Assembly (NCBI RefSeq): GCF_009711265.1
Contig: NZ_WMII01000004.1
Span: 217,017 to 281,016, forward strand
Reading direction: 5' to 3'
DNA length: 64,000 bases
Source of the DNA: Paracoccus shanxieyensis
Lineage (GTDB): Bacteria; Pseudomonadota; Alphaproteobacteria; Rhodobacterales; Rhodobacteraceae
How positions within the stretch are numbered: position 1 is the stretch's first letter; every line of letters starts with the position of its first letter. A program made the translations under genes and the position numbers. The notes beneath the pieces are model-generated. The model did no database searches. It was not told the DNA's origin and was given only the letters and a program-made list of their open reading frames with translations. Positions 1 through 9,301 of the stretch are shown here, piece by piece.

Positions 1-65
1 AATAGGCGGTCTTGCGAGCCAGTGCAATCGCGGCTAGTCCCGACCGGCAGGACATGGGGGCGCAT

Positions 66-293
66 ATGACGATCTGGGACGGCTTCATCTGGGGCGGCAC
101 GGTGCTGACCGTGGCGGGACTGGCGGCGCTGGTCTGGTGCATGGTCACGGTCGCGCGCGCCAAATCCCGCAAGCTGGACGATGAAGGCATGCGCGCGGTC
201 ATGCGCCGGGTCGTGGTCGTCAACATGGCGGCGCTGGCCGGATCGGTCTTCGGGCTGATGTTCGTGGTCCTTGGCATCATGCTGGGCCGCTGA
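66..293 (+). CDS. Small two-helix membrane protein, unknown function
   Basis: Encodes 75 residues with two hydrophobic segments (about residues 7-29 and 49-74) separated by a basic, charged loop, so probably an inner-membrane hairpin protein. I chose ATG 66 because a GGGGG tract lies about 5 bases upstream; in-frame TTG 12 and ATG 54 are possible but less convincing. It ends one base before the dtd start, so the two are probably cotranscribed. I do not recognise a named family and assign no function. Confidence 0.6.
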   Translation: MTIWDGFIWGGTVLTVAGLAALVWCMVTVARAKSRKLDDEGMRAVMRRVVVVNMAALAGSVFGLMFVVLGIMLGR

Positions 294-294
294 G

Positions 295-744
295 ATGCGC
301 GCCCTGATCCAGCGTGTCACGCAGGCGCAGGTCGATATCGCCGGACAGACCGTGGGCCGCATCGGGCCGGGCCTGATGGTGCTGGTCTGCGCCATGCAGG
401 GCGATCCGGACGACGCGCCGCTTAAGCTGGCCGCGCGCATCGCCAAGCTGCGCATCTTCCGCGACGAGGCGGACAAGATGAACCGCTCGGTCAGCGATAT
501 CGGCGGCGCGGTTCTGGTCGTCAGCCAGTTCACGCTGGCCGCCGACACGCGCACCGGCAACCGTCCGGGCTTTTCTTCGGCCGAGGCCCCCGCACGCGGA
601 CAGGCGCTGTATGAGCAATTCGCCCAGGCGCTGCGCGGTCTGGGCCTGCCGGTCGAAACCGGCAGCTTCGGCGCCGATATGGCGGTGTCGCTGGTGAATG
701 ACGGTCCGGTGACGATCTGGATGGATTCCACCGACCGCGCTTGA
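295..744 (+). CDS. dtd: D-aminoacyl-tRNA deacylase
   Basis: Hydrolyses D-amino acids from mischarged tRNAs in the cytoplasm, a chiral proofreading step. The 149-residue product has the usual family length, begins [10 protein letters not shown], and carries both signature motifs: SQFTLAADT in the middle and NDGPVTIW near the C terminus, the latter holding the Gly-cisPro pair that excludes L-amino acids. ATG 295 follows the upstream stop by one base, which supports this start over the in-frame codon at 271. It is probably the second gene of a short operon with the small membrane protein. Confidence 0.95.
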   Translation: MRALIQRVTQAQVDIAGQTVGRIGPGLMVLVCAMQGDPDDAPLKLAARIAKLRIFRDEADKMNRSVSDIGGAVLVVSQFTLAADTRTGNRPGFSSAEAPARGQALYEQFAQALRGLGLPVETGSFGADMAVSLVNDGPVTIWMDSTDRA

Positions 745-898
745 CTTTTCAGCGCCCTGCCCTCATCTCCTGCCCTGTCGCCGTCCGCTGCCGCGTGAGC
801 AGCCGACGCAACCTGCGTCAGGTCGGCACGATTTTCAGTTTCCCATTCACGCGGGGAGGCTTGCGGGCAAAGCGTATCGCGCCCGTTCCCTCGCAACG

Positions 899-915
899 CC
901 GCGGAAAATCCGCGG
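899..915. other. Small perfect hairpin in the leader of the DEAD-box gene
   Basis: CCGCGG, loop AAAAT, CCGCGG. It has no T-run and lies about 50 bases before the helicase start, so it is more likely leader structure than a terminator. The 219-base gap between dtd and the helicase holds nothing else I can name. Confidence 0.35.
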
Positions 916-963
916 CCCCCTGCCATTTGCGCCTATACGCGGGCGATCTGGCTGAAAGACGAC

Positions 964-2442
964 ATGACGCAAGACACGACCACCCGCCCTGCCCGTCAGG
1001 GAAAACCCCGTCACCATGACGGCAAGCCCCGCCAACCGCGCGGTGCCGATGCAAAGCCCCGGGGCGAAAAAAGCGCAAAGCCGCGCTTCCCGCGCAATGA
1101 CGGCCCCGGCACCAACCACAGCCACAACCACCGCCGCCATCGCGAAGAGCCCGAGGAAAAGTTCATCCGTCGCGCCATTCCCGATATCGACACGCCCTTT
1201 ACCCAGATGGGCATCGACGCCCGCGTCGCGGTGAACCTGCCGCCCATGGGCATCGACGCGCCGTCACCCATTCAGGAAAAGGCTATCCCCGGCATCGTCG
1301 CAGGGCGTGACCTGCTGGGTCTGGCACAGACCGGCACCGGCAAGACCGCAGCCTTCGGCCTGCCGATGCTGACCCGCCTCTTGAACATCGGCCGCAAGCC
1401 CGAACCCCGGACCTGCCGCGCGCTGATCCTTGCCCCCACCCGCGAACTGGCCACCCAGATCGCCGAAAACATCGACCTTTACGCCGCAGGCACTGCCATC
1501 CGGCAGTTCCGCGTCGTCGGCGGCGCCTCGATCAACGTGCAGACCATGCGGATGGAGCGCGGCGTCGATGTGCTGATCGCCACGCCCGGTCGGCTGATCG
1601 ACCTGATCGAACGCGGCGCGGTCGATCTGTCGCAGACCAAGTATCTGGTGCTGGACGAGGCCGATCAGATGCTGGACATCGGCTTCATCCACGCGCTGCG
1701 CCGCATCGCCAAGCTGCTGCCGCGCGAACGCCAGACGCTGCTGTTTTCAGCCACCATGCCCAAGCTGATGGAGGAACTGGCCGACAGCTATCTGACCGAT
1801 CCGCTGAAGGTCGCGGTGAACCCGCCGGGTCAGGCGGCCGCCAAGATCGAACAGGGCGTGCATTTCGTCAATCAGGGCGACAAGGCGACGCTTCTGGCCG
1901 AATATCTGGGCAAGCATCGCGATGAGCTGGCGATCGTCTTTGGCCGCACCAAGCATGGCTGCGAAAAGCTGTCGAAACTGCTTGAGAAATGGGGCTTCAA
2001 GGTCGCGGCGATCCACGGCAACAAGTCGCAGGGCCAGCGGGAACGGGCGCTGTCGGGCTTCCGCGCCGGGGAAACCAAGGTGCTGGTCGCGACCGATGTG
2101 GCCGCGCGCGGCATCGACATCCCGGACGTGGCGCATGTCTATAATTACGACCTGCCGAACGTGCCCGATCAATATGTCCACCGCATCGGCCGCACCGCGC
2201 GCGCCGGTCGCGATGGCCGGGCCATCGCCTTCTGCTCGCCCGCCGAGATCGCCGATCTGCGCGCGATCGAGAAAAGCATGAAAGCCACGATCCCGGTCGT
2301 CGGCGGCGAGGCCCCGTTCGAGGCCGCCAAGATGCGCGAACGCGGCGGTCCCGCCGGTCGCAGCGGCGCCCCTGCCGGTGGCGCGCGCAAGCGCCCTGCC
2401 CGCCGCCCCTCGCGCGCGCCGAAATCGGCACAGCGCGACTGA
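964..2442 (+). CDS. DEAD-box ATP-dependent RNA helicase
   Basis: RNA helicase of 492 residues, expected to remodel RNA or RNP structure in the cytoplasm. After a basic, His-rich N-terminal extension of about 75 residues come the family motifs in order: Q motif (PSPIQEKAIP), motif I (AQTGTGKT), Ia (PTRELATQ), II (LDEADQML), III (SAT), and VI (HRIGRTARAGRDG). The C terminus is a short basic, Arg/Pro-rich tail. The closest group is RhlE-like, but I cannot fix the ortholog. The start has only a weak GAAAG ribosome binding site. A second helicase of the same superfamily lies at 35393. Confidence 0.93.
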   Translation: MTQDTTTRPARQGKPRHHDGKPRQPRGADAKPRGEKSAKPRFPRNDGPGTNHSHNHRRHREEPEEKFIRRAIPDIDTPFTQMGIDARVAVNLPPMGIDAPSPIQEKAIPGIVAGRDLLGLAQTGTGKTAAFGLPMLTRLLNIGRKPEPRTCRALILAPTRELATQIAENIDLYAAGTAIRQFRVVGGASINVQTMRMERGVDVLIATPGRLIDLIERGAVDLSQTKYLVLDEADQMLDIGFIHALRRIAKLLPRERQTLLFSATMPKLMEELADSYLTDPLKVAVNPPGQAAAKIEQGVHFVNQGDKATLLAEYLGKHRDELAIVFGRTKHGCEKLSKLLEKWGFKVAAIHGNKSQGQRERALSGFRAGETKVLVATDVAARGIDIPDVAHVYNYDLPNVPDQYVHRIGRTARAGRDGRAIAFCSPAEIADLRAIEKSMKATIPVVGGEAPFEAAKMRERGGPAGRSGAPAGGARKRPARRPSRAPKSAQRD

Positions 2443-2453
2443 ACAATGCGTGA

Positions 2454-2481
2454 GCCGCCGCATCCATGGCGATGCGGCGGC
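2454..2481 (+). terminator. Strong hairpin after the DEAD-box gene
   Basis: An 11-bp perfect stem (GCCGCCGCATC with its complement) around a 6-base loop, starting 11 bases after the helicase stop and followed by TTGCC. The stem is convincing but the T-run is poor. Confidence 0.6.
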
Positions 2482-2516
2482 TTGCCTGATGCCCATGCGC
2501 GCGGCTATCTGCCTGC

Positions 2517-3095
2517 ATGGCCAAGCTTTATTTCCATTATTCCACGATGAACGCCGGCAAGAGCACGCTGTTGCTGCAGGCGTCCTATAACTATCGCGAA
2601 CGCGGGATGCAGACGCTGCTGCTGACCGCCGCGATGGACGACCGCGCCGGGCCGGGCCGGATCGGCAGCCGCATCGGGATTTCGGAAACCGCCACGACCT
2701 TCACGCCCGCCACGGATCTGCTGGCGCTGATCGCGGATCAGGGCGCGGATTGCGCCTGCATCTTCGTCGATGAGGCGCAGTTTCTGACCAAGGCGCAGGT
2801 CTGGCAACTGGCCCGGGTCGCCGACGACCTGCATCTGCCGGTCATGTGCTATGGGTTGCGCGTCGATTTCCGGGGGCAGCTTTTCCCCGGATCGCAGGCG
2901 CTGCTGGCATGGGCCGACGATCTGCGCGAGGTGCGCACCATCTGTCATTGCGGCCGCAAGGCCACGATGGTCGTCCGTCAGGACGAACACGGCACGGTCC
3001 TGCGCGAGGGGGCGCAGGTCCAGATCGGGGGGAATGAAACCTATGTCTCGCTTTGCCGCCGTCACTGGCGGGAAGCCACCGGAGAACCGATATGA
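2517..3095 (+). CDS. tdk: Thymidine kinase, type II
   Basis: Phosphorylates thymidine to dTMP in the pyrimidine salvage pathway. The 192-residue product shows the TK1-like P-loop (MNAGKST, near residues 11-17), the Walker B/catalytic stretch FVDEAQF, and a C-terminal zinc site (CHCGRKA plus a later CRRHW). Length and motif order fit bacterial type II enzymes. There is no obvious Shine-Dalgarno sequence before ATG 2517. The last codons overlap the next gene in an ATGA, so tdk is translationally coupled to the cytochrome b561-YceI fusion, although the functions look unrelated. Confidence 0.93.
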   Translation: MAKLYFHYSTMNAGKSTLLLQASYNYRERGMQTLLLTAAMDDRAGPGRIGSRIGISETATTFTPATDLLALIADQGADCACIFVDEAQFLTKAQVWQLARVADDLHLPVMCYGLRVDFRGQLFPGSQALLAWADDLREVRTICHCGRKATMVVRQDEHGTVLREGAQVQIGGNETYVSLCRRHWREATGEPI

Positions 3096-4321
3096 AAGCC
3101 AGCAACGACGCCCGCGCCTATGGCGGGGTGGCCCGCTTCTTCCACTGGACCGTCGCCCTGCTGATCCTTGCGGCCATCGGTCTGGGCCTTTACGGGGCCA
3201 ACCTGCCCAGCGGCTCGCAGGACCAGTTGCAGGCGATCTTTGCCACCTTCTCGGTCCACAAGACGGTGGGCGTGGCGGTGCTGTTTCTGGCCGTCCTGCG
3301 CATCCTGTGGACGCTGACGCAGACAAAGCCCAAGCCCCTGCACCCGCATCGCCGCGCCGAGACCTTTCTGGCCGAGATCGTGCATTGGGGCATGTGGATC
3401 GGCATGGTCATCATGCCGCTGACCGGCTGGCTGCTGCATTCGGCGGCGCCGGGCGGGTTTTCGCGGATCCTGTGGCCATTTGGCCAGCGCCTGCCCATCG
3501 TCCCCGAGGATGCGCATCTGGCCGAACGGTTTGCCGCCTTTCATGAAACCGGCTGGTGGGTGCTGGCGGGGCTGATCGTTCTGCATGTCGCGGGCGCGAT
3601 CAAGCACACGGTCATCGACCGCGACGGCACGCTGAACCGCATGGCCGGTCCCGCGCATAAAGCCCCCGAGCCGCCCCATGCCGAACACCGCACCATCATG
3701 CATGTGCTGGCAGCCGTGGCGGGTCTGGCCATCTGGGGTGCAACCGCCCTGCTGGCCGCCCCCGAACCGGCCCCGGCGGCGCAAGCCCCTGCCGCAAGCC
3801 AGCAAACCGCCGCAGCACCTGCCGACGCCGCACCCGCGCAAGCCGCTGGCTGGGCCGTGCAGCAAGGCACGCTGGGCATCGAGGTCGTTCAGGGCGGCAA
3901 TCCCGTTCAGGGCCAGTTCGCCAATTGGACGGCACAGATCGACTATGACCCGGCCACGCAGGCGGGCAAGGTGAATGTCGATATCGACATCGCCTCGCTG
4001 GCGCTGGGATCGGTCAGCAGTTCCGCGACCGGACCGGACTTCCTGAACGCGCCCGCCCATCCGAAAGCCAGTTTCGTGGCCGATATCCTGCCCCCGGCCC
4101 AAGGCGGCCAGCATATCGCCAAGGGCCAGCTGACCATCGCGGGCAAGACCGTCGATGCCGAGCTGCCTTTTGATCTGACGCTGAATGGCGACGATGCCAC
4201 CGCCAAGGGGGTGATGCAGGTCGACCGGCGCGATTTCGGCATCGGCGCAGGCTATGCCGACGAAAGCACGGTGGGCTTTACCGTCGCGATCAGTTTCGAT
4301 CTGACGGCCCGAAAGCAGTAA
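3092..4321 (+). CDS. Cytochrome b561-YceI fusion protein
   Basis: A 409-residue membrane protein with two families joined. Residues 1 to about 185 form a b561-type cytochrome with four helices and His residues at the expected heme positions (FFHW near 18, VHK near 56, VHWG, FHETGWW and VLHVAG). A fifth helix and an Ala/Pro/Gln-rich linker follow, then a periplasmic YceI lipocalin-like domain (about 250-409) containing the family stretches DIDIASL, FLNAPAHP and VDRRDFGIG. YceI proteins bind polyisoprenoids such as quinones, so the fusion may couple heme electron transfer to a bound quinone; that is inference. The start overlaps the tdk stop. Confidence 0.88.
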   Translation: MKASNDARAYGGVARFFHWTVALLILAAIGLGLYGANLPSGSQDQLQAIFATFSVHKTVGVAVLFLAVLRILWTLTQTKPKPLHPHRRAETFLAEIVHWGMWIGMVIMPLTGWLLHSAAPGGFSRILWPFGQRLPIVPEDAHLAERFAAFHETGWWVLAGLIVLHVAGAIKHTVIDRDGTLNRMAGPAHKAPEPPHAEHRTIMHVLAAVAGLAIWGATALLAAPEPAPAAQAPAASQQTAAAPADAAPAQAAGWAVQQGTLGIEVVQGGNPVQGQFANWTAQIDYDPATQAGKVNVDIDIASLALGSVSSSATGPDFLNAPAHPKASFVADILPPAQGGQHIAKGQLTIAGKTVDAELPFDLTLNGDDATAKGVMQVDRRDFGIGAGYADESTVGFTVAISFDLTARKQ

Positions 4322-4333
4322 CACACATCAGAA

Positions 4334-4365
4334 GGACGGGCCGGGGCGATCCCCGGCCCGTGTCC
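4334..4365. terminator. Bidirectional terminator between convergent genes
   Basis: Nine-bp GC stem (GGGCCGGGG with its complement) around CGAT, extended by GGAC/GTCC with a two-base bulge. It lies between the stops of the b561-YceI gene and the leftward beta-lactamase, so it can serve both. There is no long T-run on either side. Confidence 0.7.
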
Positions 4366-5495
4366 TATCGGGCCAGCAGCCTCTGGATCAGATCATGCGT
4401 GGCCCGCACCCGCGCCTCGTTCGGGTAGTTGCGATTGGCCAGCACAACGATGCCCAGATCCTCCGAGGGGATCAGCGCCACATAGCCGCCAAAGCCGTTG
4501 GTCGCGCCGGTCTTGTTCAGGATCACCCCCTGCGGCAGGCGCGGCGCGATCATCTGCATCGGCTGCGGCGACAGGATGAAATCCGTGCCGTTGCCCGCCA
4601 CCATCGCCTGGGTCGCGGCGGGCCATGGATAGCTTTCCCAGATCATCGCCTGTGTGAAATATTCCGTGCGCCCCTGCCCCTGCTGCGTCCGCTGGATGGC
4701 GGCGCGCAACGCGGACGATCCGCCGTGCCCCAGTTGCAGGTCCAGAAGCTTCACCAAGTCGCGGGCGCTGGATTTGACGCCATAGGCCTCGGCATCCAGC
4801 ACGCCGGGATTGACCCGGATCGCGGCGTCGGTCTTGCGGTCATAGCCCCATGCGTAATCGGGCATTCGCTGCGCCGGGACGGTGATCCAGCTGTCGGTCA
4901 GCCCCATGGCCGGGAACAGCACCTGCTGGGCCGCGTCGGCATAGGGCATCTCGAAGGCCTGCGCGGTCACATGACCCAGCAGACCGATGCTGACATTGGA
5001 ATAGCTGCGCGCACCGGGCTGCGGCGGCGTCCAACCGGCCAGCCAGGCGATCACGTCCTCCGTGCTGCCCGCCGCGTCTGGCACCTGCAAGGGCATCCCG
5101 CCCGAGTGATGCGTGGCCAGATCCATCAGCGTCAGCGCGCCCGCCGGGGTCTTGTCCAGTTGCGGCAGATGCGTGGCCAGCGGCGCGTCCAGCGACAGCT
5201 TGCCGCGCTCTTCGGCCAGTGCCGCCAGCGTCACGGTGAAGATCTTGCTGATCGAGCCCAGCTCGAACAGCGTATCGGGCGTCACCTCGCGCCCGTCCTG
5301 CCGCGAGGCAAGCCCGGTGGTGTAAAAGCTGTGGCGGCCGTGATGCGTGACACCGACGACAAGGCCGGGGATGTCGTGCCGGGCGATGGCCTCGCGGAAG
5401 GCGGCCTCGGCGGCGGGGGCCAGATCCTGCGCCAGCCCCGGCCCGGCGGCGGTCAGCGAAAGGGCCAATGCCCCGGCAAATCGTGTCGTCATCAT
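4365..5495 (-). CDS. Class C (AmpC-type) serine beta-lactamase
   Basis: Predicted periplasmic serine hydrolase of 376 residues with a signal peptide ending at LAQ (about residue 23). All class C motifs are in place: S81-I-S-K84 with the nucleophile, Y165-S-N167, and K328-T-G330. Length is typical of AmpC. No ampR-type LysR regulator is adjacent; the neighbours are a redox protein and ndk. It may confer beta-lactam resistance, or it may be a related DD-peptidase or esterase; the intact YSN and KTG motifs favour a true beta-lactamase. Two ATG codons in tandem make the exact start uncertain by one residue. Confidence 0.85.
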   Translation of the reverse strand: MMTTRFAGALALSLTAAGPGLAQDLAPAAEAAFREAIARHDIPGLVVGVTHHGRHSFYTTGLASRQDGREVTPDTLFELGSISKIFTVTLAALAEERGKLSLDAPLATHLPQLDKTPAGALTLMDLATHHSGGMPLQVPDAAGSTEDVIAWLAGWTPPQPGARSYSNVSIGLLGHVTAQAFEMPYADAAQQVLFPAMGLTDSWITVPAQRMPDYAWGYDRKTDAAIRVNPGVLDAEAYGVKSSARDLVKLLDLQLGHGGSSALRAAIQRTQQGQGRTEYFTQAMIWESYPWPAATQAMVAGNGTDFILSPQPMQMIAPRLPQGVILNKTGATNGFGGYVALIPSEDLGIVVLANRNYPNEARVRATHDLIQRLLAR

Positions 5496-5559
5496 CCTGC
5501 CCCGTTTCTGATTATGCGCCTTGTTACCGCAAGGCGGCCTTTGGGGAAACCGCAGGAAA

Positions 5560-5585
5560 AAGGGCCGCCTGTGCGGGCGGCCCTT
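5560..5585 (-). terminator. Rho-independent terminator of ndk
   Basis: On the minus strand a 10-bp stem (AAGGGCCGCC with its complement) with a 6-base loop is followed by TTT. It begins 25 bases past the ndk stop. Confidence 0.8.
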
Positions 5586-5609
5586 CCGGTCAGTCTTGGG
5601 ACGGCGAAA

Positions 5610-6032
5610 TCAGCCGACCAGTTCAAGACCCGAGAAGAAGAAGGCGATCTCGCGCGCGGCAGCTTCCGGGCTGTCCGAGCCGTGGACCGAGTTTTCGCCG
5701 ACCGACAGGGCGAATTCCTTGCGGATGGTGCCCGCGTCGGCATTGGCCGGGTTGGTCGCGCCCATGACTTCGCGGTTTTTCAGGATGGCGCCTTCACCTT
5801 CCAGAACCTGCACGACGACCGGCTGCGACACCATGAATTCGGTCAGTTCGCCAAAGAAGGGGCGTTCCTTGTGCTCGGCATAGAATTGGCCGGCTTGGGC
5901 AAGGGTCAGCTGGATGCGCTTTTGCGCGACGATGCGCAGGCCGGCATCCTCGAACTTGGCGTTGATCTTGCCGGTCAGGTTGCGCTTGGTGGCGTCGGGT
6001 TTGATGATCGAAAGCGTGCGCTCGGTGGCCAT
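5610..6032 (-). CDS. ndk: Nucleoside diphosphate kinase
   Basis: Transfers phosphate from ATP to NDPs through a phospho-histidine. The 140-residue product starts [13 protein letters not shown], contains the conserved RPFFGEL and [11 protein letters not shown] stretches, and has the active-site histidine in ENSVHGSDS near the C terminus. The same reading frame runs open far upstream on the minus strand, antisense to the ABC-F gene; that extension is an artefact of high GC, and ATG 6032 gives exactly the family length. It is followed by its own terminator. Confidence 0.97.
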   Translation of the reverse strand: MATERTLSIIKPDATKRNLTGKINAKFEDAGLRIVAQKRIQLTLAQAGQFYAEHKERPFFGELTEFMVSQPVVVQVLEGEGAILKNREVMGATNPANADAGTIRKEFALSVGENSVHGSDSPEAAAREIAFFFSGLELVG

Positions 6033-6161
6033 GATGCTGTCCTTTTCCGCGTCCCGAACCCCATGGTACGGGAATCCGCGCCCCGTTAGCATGGGGCAGC
6101 CGCAAAGAAAAGCGGCAGCGGCATTGACGCCCGGCGCGCCTTGCGCCATGCGGGGGCCATC

Positions 6162-8006
6162 ATGCTGCGCATCGACGACATATCTTATTCCATTGCGGGC
6201 CGCCCGCTGTTTGAACACGCCTCGGCCTCGATCCCCGAAGGCCACAAGATCGGCTTTGTCGGCCCGAACGGCGCAGGCAAGACCACGCTGTTCAAGCTGA
6301 TCCGGGGCGAGCTTGGCCTTGACGGCGGCGAAATCAGCCTGCCCAGCCGCGCCCGCATCGGCGGCGTCCGGCAGGAAGCGGCGGGCAACGCGGTCAGCGT
6401 TCTGGACACCGTGCTGGCCGCCGATGAGGAACGCGCCGCCTTGATGGCCGAATCCGAGACGGCCACCGATCCCACCCGCATCGCCGAGATCCAGACCCGG
6501 CTGGCCGATATCGACGCATGGTCCGCCGAGGCCCGCGCCGCCACCATCCTGCGGGGTCTGGGCTTTTCGACGCAGGATCAGGCCCGACCGACCAGCGATT
6601 ATTCCGGGGGCTGGCGGATGCGTGTGGCGCTGGCGGGCGTGCTGTTTTCGCAGCCCGATGTGCTGCTGCTGGACGAACCGACCAACTATCTGGATCTGGA
6701 AGGCGCGCTGTGGCTGGAAAGCTATCTGCAGCGCTATCCGCATACCGTTATCGTCATCAGCCACGACCGCGATCTGCTGAACCGCGCCGTGGGTCATATC
6801 CTGCATCTGGAAGACCGCAAGCTGACGCTTTACACCGGCGGCTATGACACCTTTGCCCGCACACGCGCCGAAAAGCGGGCGCTGCAAGCCGCCGAGGCCA
6901 AGAAGCAGGAGGCCCGGCGCGCGCATCTGCAAAGCTTTGTCGACCGTTTCCGCGCCAAGGCCAGCAAGGCCGTTCAGGCACAGGCCCGCGTCAAGATGCT
7001 GGCCAAGATGGAGCCGATCACCGCCCCAGAAGAGGCCAAGTTCCACCGCTTCACCTTCCCGCAGCCCGATCAACTGTCGCCGCCCATCATCTCGCTGGAC
7101 GGGCTGTCGGTCGGCTATGACGGGCGGGCGGTGCTGAACCGGCTGAACCTGCGCATCGATCAGGACGACCGCATCGCGCTTCTGGGCCGCAACGGTCAGG
7201 GCAAATCGACGCTTTCGAAGTTGCTGGCCGACCGGCTGGAGCCGATGGAAGGGCGCATCAACCGCTCGGGCAAGCTGCGCATCGGCTATTTCGCGCAGCA
7301 TCAGGTCGATGAGCTGGAACTGGACGAAACGCCGCTGGCCCATGTCCGCCGTCTGCGCCCGAACGAAGCGCCGCCCCGGTTGCGGGCGCGGCTGGCCGGG
7401 TTCGGGCTGATGGAGGCGCAGGCCGAAACCAGGGTCGGCCAGCTTTCGGGCGGGCAGAAGGCACGGCTGTCCTTGCTGCTGGCGACCATCGACGCGCCGC
7501 ATCTGCTGATCCTCGACGAGCCGACGAACCACCTTGATATCGAAAGCCGCGAGGCGCTGACCGAGGCGCTGAACGACTATACCGGCGCCGTGGTGCTGGT
7601 CAGCCACGACATGCACCTGCTGTCGCTGGTGGCCGACCGGCTGTGGCTGGTCGATCAGGGCGCGGTCGAACCGTGGCAGGGCGATCTGGACGATTACCGC
7701 CGGATGCTGCTGAGCGGTGACGAAAAGCCCGCGGCCAAGCCGGAAAAGCCGGCGGTCAAGAAGCCCTCGCGCGATCAGATCCTTGAGCTGCGGGCCGATG
7801 CCCGTCGCGCCGAGGAACGCATCGAGAAGCTGACCGAGATGCTGAAAAAGCTGGACGCGATCATGGCGGACCCGGACACCTACGACGACCCCGACCGCGT
7901 GCGCGCCTACGGCCGCAAACATGCCGAGGCGACCGAGGCGATGGGACGTGCCGAAAGCCTGTGGATGGCGGCGCTGGAAAAGCTGGACGCGGCCGAGCGC
8001 GCCTGA
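6162..8006 (+). CDS. ABC-F family ATPase, YheS-like
   Basis: A 614-residue soluble protein with two ABC ATPase domains and no membrane segments, the ABC-F layout of ribosome-associated translation factors. The first domain has Walker [10 protein letters not shown] and signature YSGGWRMR; the second has Walker [10 protein letters not shown] and signature LSGGQKARL. Both have LDEPTN Walker B boxes. The inter-domain linker contains [15 protein letters not shown], and the C terminus is a charged coiled coil of about 80 residues. The linker and C terminus resemble E. coli YheS more than Uup or EttA. ATG 6162 is preferred over an upstream in-frame TTG. It is divergent from ndk. Confidence 0.9.
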   Translation: MLRIDDISYSIAGRPLFEHASASIPEGHKIGFVGPNGAGKTTLFKLIRGELGLDGGEISLPSRARIGGVRQEAAGNAVSVLDTVLAADEERAALMAESETATDPTRIAEIQTRLADIDAWSAEARAATILRGLGFSTQDQARPTSDYSGGWRMRVALAGVLFSQPDVLLLDEPTNYLDLEGALWLESYLQRYPHTVIVISHDRDLLNRAVGHILHLEDRKLTLYTGGYDTFARTRAEKRALQAAEAKKQEARRAHLQSFVDRFRAKASKAVQAQARVKMLAKMEPITAPEEAKFHRFTFPQPDQLSPPIISLDGLSVGYDGRAVLNRLNLRIDQDDRIALLGRNGQGKSTLSKLLADRLEPMEGRINRSGKLRIGYFAQHQVDELELDETPLAHVRRLRPNEAPPRLRARLAGFGLMEAQAETRVGQLSGGQKARLSLLLATIDAPHLLILDEPTNHLDIESREALTEALNDYTGAVVLVSHDMHLLSLVADRLWLVDQGAVEPWQGDLDDYRRMLLSGDEKPAAKPEKPAVKKPSRDQILELRADARRAEERIEKLTEMLKKLDAIMADPDTYDDPDRVRAYGRKHAEATEAMGRAESLWMAALEKLDAAERA

Positions 8007-8109
8007 AAGCCACAGCTACAGCTTTTTGATGCGCGATATGTCATTGTTGGGTTGCCGCACAGCAGCGAATCGCCCATTGGTCGAAGCCAGATATTAAGTG
8101 GATCCCCTG

Positions 8110-8853
8110 ATGCCCCGACTGCTTGCCCTTGCGCTGATCTCATCGTCCCTGCTGGCCGCGCCCGCCATGGCGCAGTCGTTCATGGACGTGGATCAGGTGA
8201 CGCTGGATGCGGGTCTGGGCATGAGCTACAGCCCGGAATACATGGGGTCGGGCGACAATGACGCCTCGCCCTGGTTCATCCTGAAAAACATCACGCTGGG
8301 CACGCCCGAGGGCGAGAAGCAGGGCTTCTCGATCACGCCGTCGCTGCGCTATATGGGCGAACGCGACAGTGGCGACTATGACCGTCTGACCGGGCTCGAC
8401 AATATCGACGCGGCGGGCGAGGTCGGCTTGCGGCTGAACTATGTGACCGGCCCGTTCAGCAGCTATGGCACGATCCGCAAAGGCTTTGGCGGGCATGAGG
8501 GCGTGGCCGGTGAAATCGGCACCCGCTATCGCTACCAGCCCAATGACAAGCTGACCCTGTGGACCGGGGCCGAGCTGCAACTGGGCGATGACAAATTCAC
8601 CGGCACCTATTTCGGCATCACCGATTCCGAGGCGCTGACCAGCAATTTCGCGGCCTATGATCCCGAAGGCGGTGCCTATGCCGCCAATCTGTCGGTCGAG
8701 GCGCGCTATATGCTGACGCCGAAAACCTCGGTCATGGGCAAGGTGACCTATGGTCGTCTGCTGGGCGATGCCGCAGACAGCCCGATCGTCGAGGACAAGA
8801 ACCAGCCCTCGATCAGCATCGGTGTCGCACGCCAGCTGAATTTCCGCTTCTGA
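8110..8853 (+). CDS. MipA/OmpV-family outer membrane protein
   Basis: The 247-residue product has a signal peptide ending at AMAQ, then a beta-strand-rich region typical of MipA/OmpV proteins: an early YSPEYMGS motif, alternating aromatic strands, and a C-terminal aromatic residue (NFRF) suited to outer-membrane assembly. MipA binds murein enzymes in E. coli, but most family members have no proven role, so function is unassigned. It is monocistronic: sufT has its own promoter-like sequence. An in-frame GTG at 8098 is a less likely start. Confidence 0.82.
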   Translation: MPRLLALALISSSLLAAPAMAQSFMDVDQVTLDAGLGMSYSPEYMGSGDNDASPWFILKNITLGTPEGEKQGFSITPSLRYMGERDSGDYDRLTGLDNIDAAGEVGLRLNYVTGPFSSYGTIRKGFGGHEGVAGEIGTRYRYQPNDKLTLWTGAELQLGDDKFTGTYFGITDSEALTSNFAAYDPEGGAYAANLSVEARYMLTPKTSVMGKVTYGRLLGDAADSPIVEDKNQPSISIGVARQLNFRF

Positions 8854-8884
8854 CCCGGCAGGACCGCGCCCGCAGGTTGCGGTC

Positions 8885-8913
8885 TGGACCCTGACGGGCG
8901 ACGGTCCTATATA
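8885..8913 (+). promoter_or_regulatory. Candidate promoter of sufT
   Basis: TGGACC (8885-8890), 17 bases, TATATA (8908-8913), about 28 bases before the sufT start. It follows a possible hairpin (GACCGC...GCGGTC) that may end mipA transcription. Confidence 0.55.
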
Positions 8914-8941
8914 TGCGTCAAGCATCTACAGGACTCCACGC

Positions 8942-9301
8942 ATGAGCACCGAGAATTTGCAGGAAGGCGATCCGCTGATCGCGCCCTCCACGACTGAACA
9001 TCCGCTTTACGACAATGTCGTGGAAGCGTGCCGCACGGTCTATGACCCGGAAATCCCGGTCAACATCTTTGACCTTGGCCTGATCTACACCATCGCCATC
9101 GACCCGGAAAACGCCGTGCGCGTGGTCATGACGCTGACCGCGCCGGGCTGCCCCGTCGCAGGCGAGATGCCCGGCTGGGTGGCGGATGCCGTCGAGGCCG
9201 TTCCCGGCATCAAGCAGGTCGATGTCGAGATGACCTTTCAGCCGCAATGGGGCATGGACATGATGTCCGAAGAGGCCCGACTGGAGCTTGGGTTCATTTG
9301 A
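8942..9301 (+). CDS. sufT: SufT-like Fe-S assembly protein (MIP18 family)
   Basis: A 119-residue protein consisting essentially of one MIP18/DUF59 domain. It shows the family signature [15 protein letters not shown] and the Cys-containing [12 protein letters not shown] loop. SufT proteins assist maturation of Fe-S proteins. Here the gene is not inside a suf operon; instead it overlaps the start of an acetyltransferase gene. An AGGA lies about 9 bases before the ATG. Assignment to SufT rather than another MIP18 protein rests on length and sequence. Confidence 0.85.
   Translation: MSTENLQEGDPLIAPSTTEHPLYDNVVEACRTVYDPEIPVNIFDLGLIYTIAIDPENAVRVVMTLTAPGCPVAGEMPGWVADAVEAVPGIKQVDVEMTFQPQWGMDMMSEEARLELGFI

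Noticed and set aside
741..1019. Open frame of 92 codons between dtd and the DEAD-box gene
   Set aside because: No ribosome binding site, Arg/Pro/Ser-rich composition, overlaps the start of the helicase in another frame.
4395..6089. Plus-strand open frame across the beta-lactamase and ndk
   Set aside because: Antisense to two genes with complete catalytic motifs.
6033..7922. Very long minus-strand open frame upstream of and in frame with ndk
   Set aside because: It is antisense to the well-supported ABC-F gene, has no recognisable domain, and ndk has its family length from ATG 6032. Long antisense frames are expected at this GC content.
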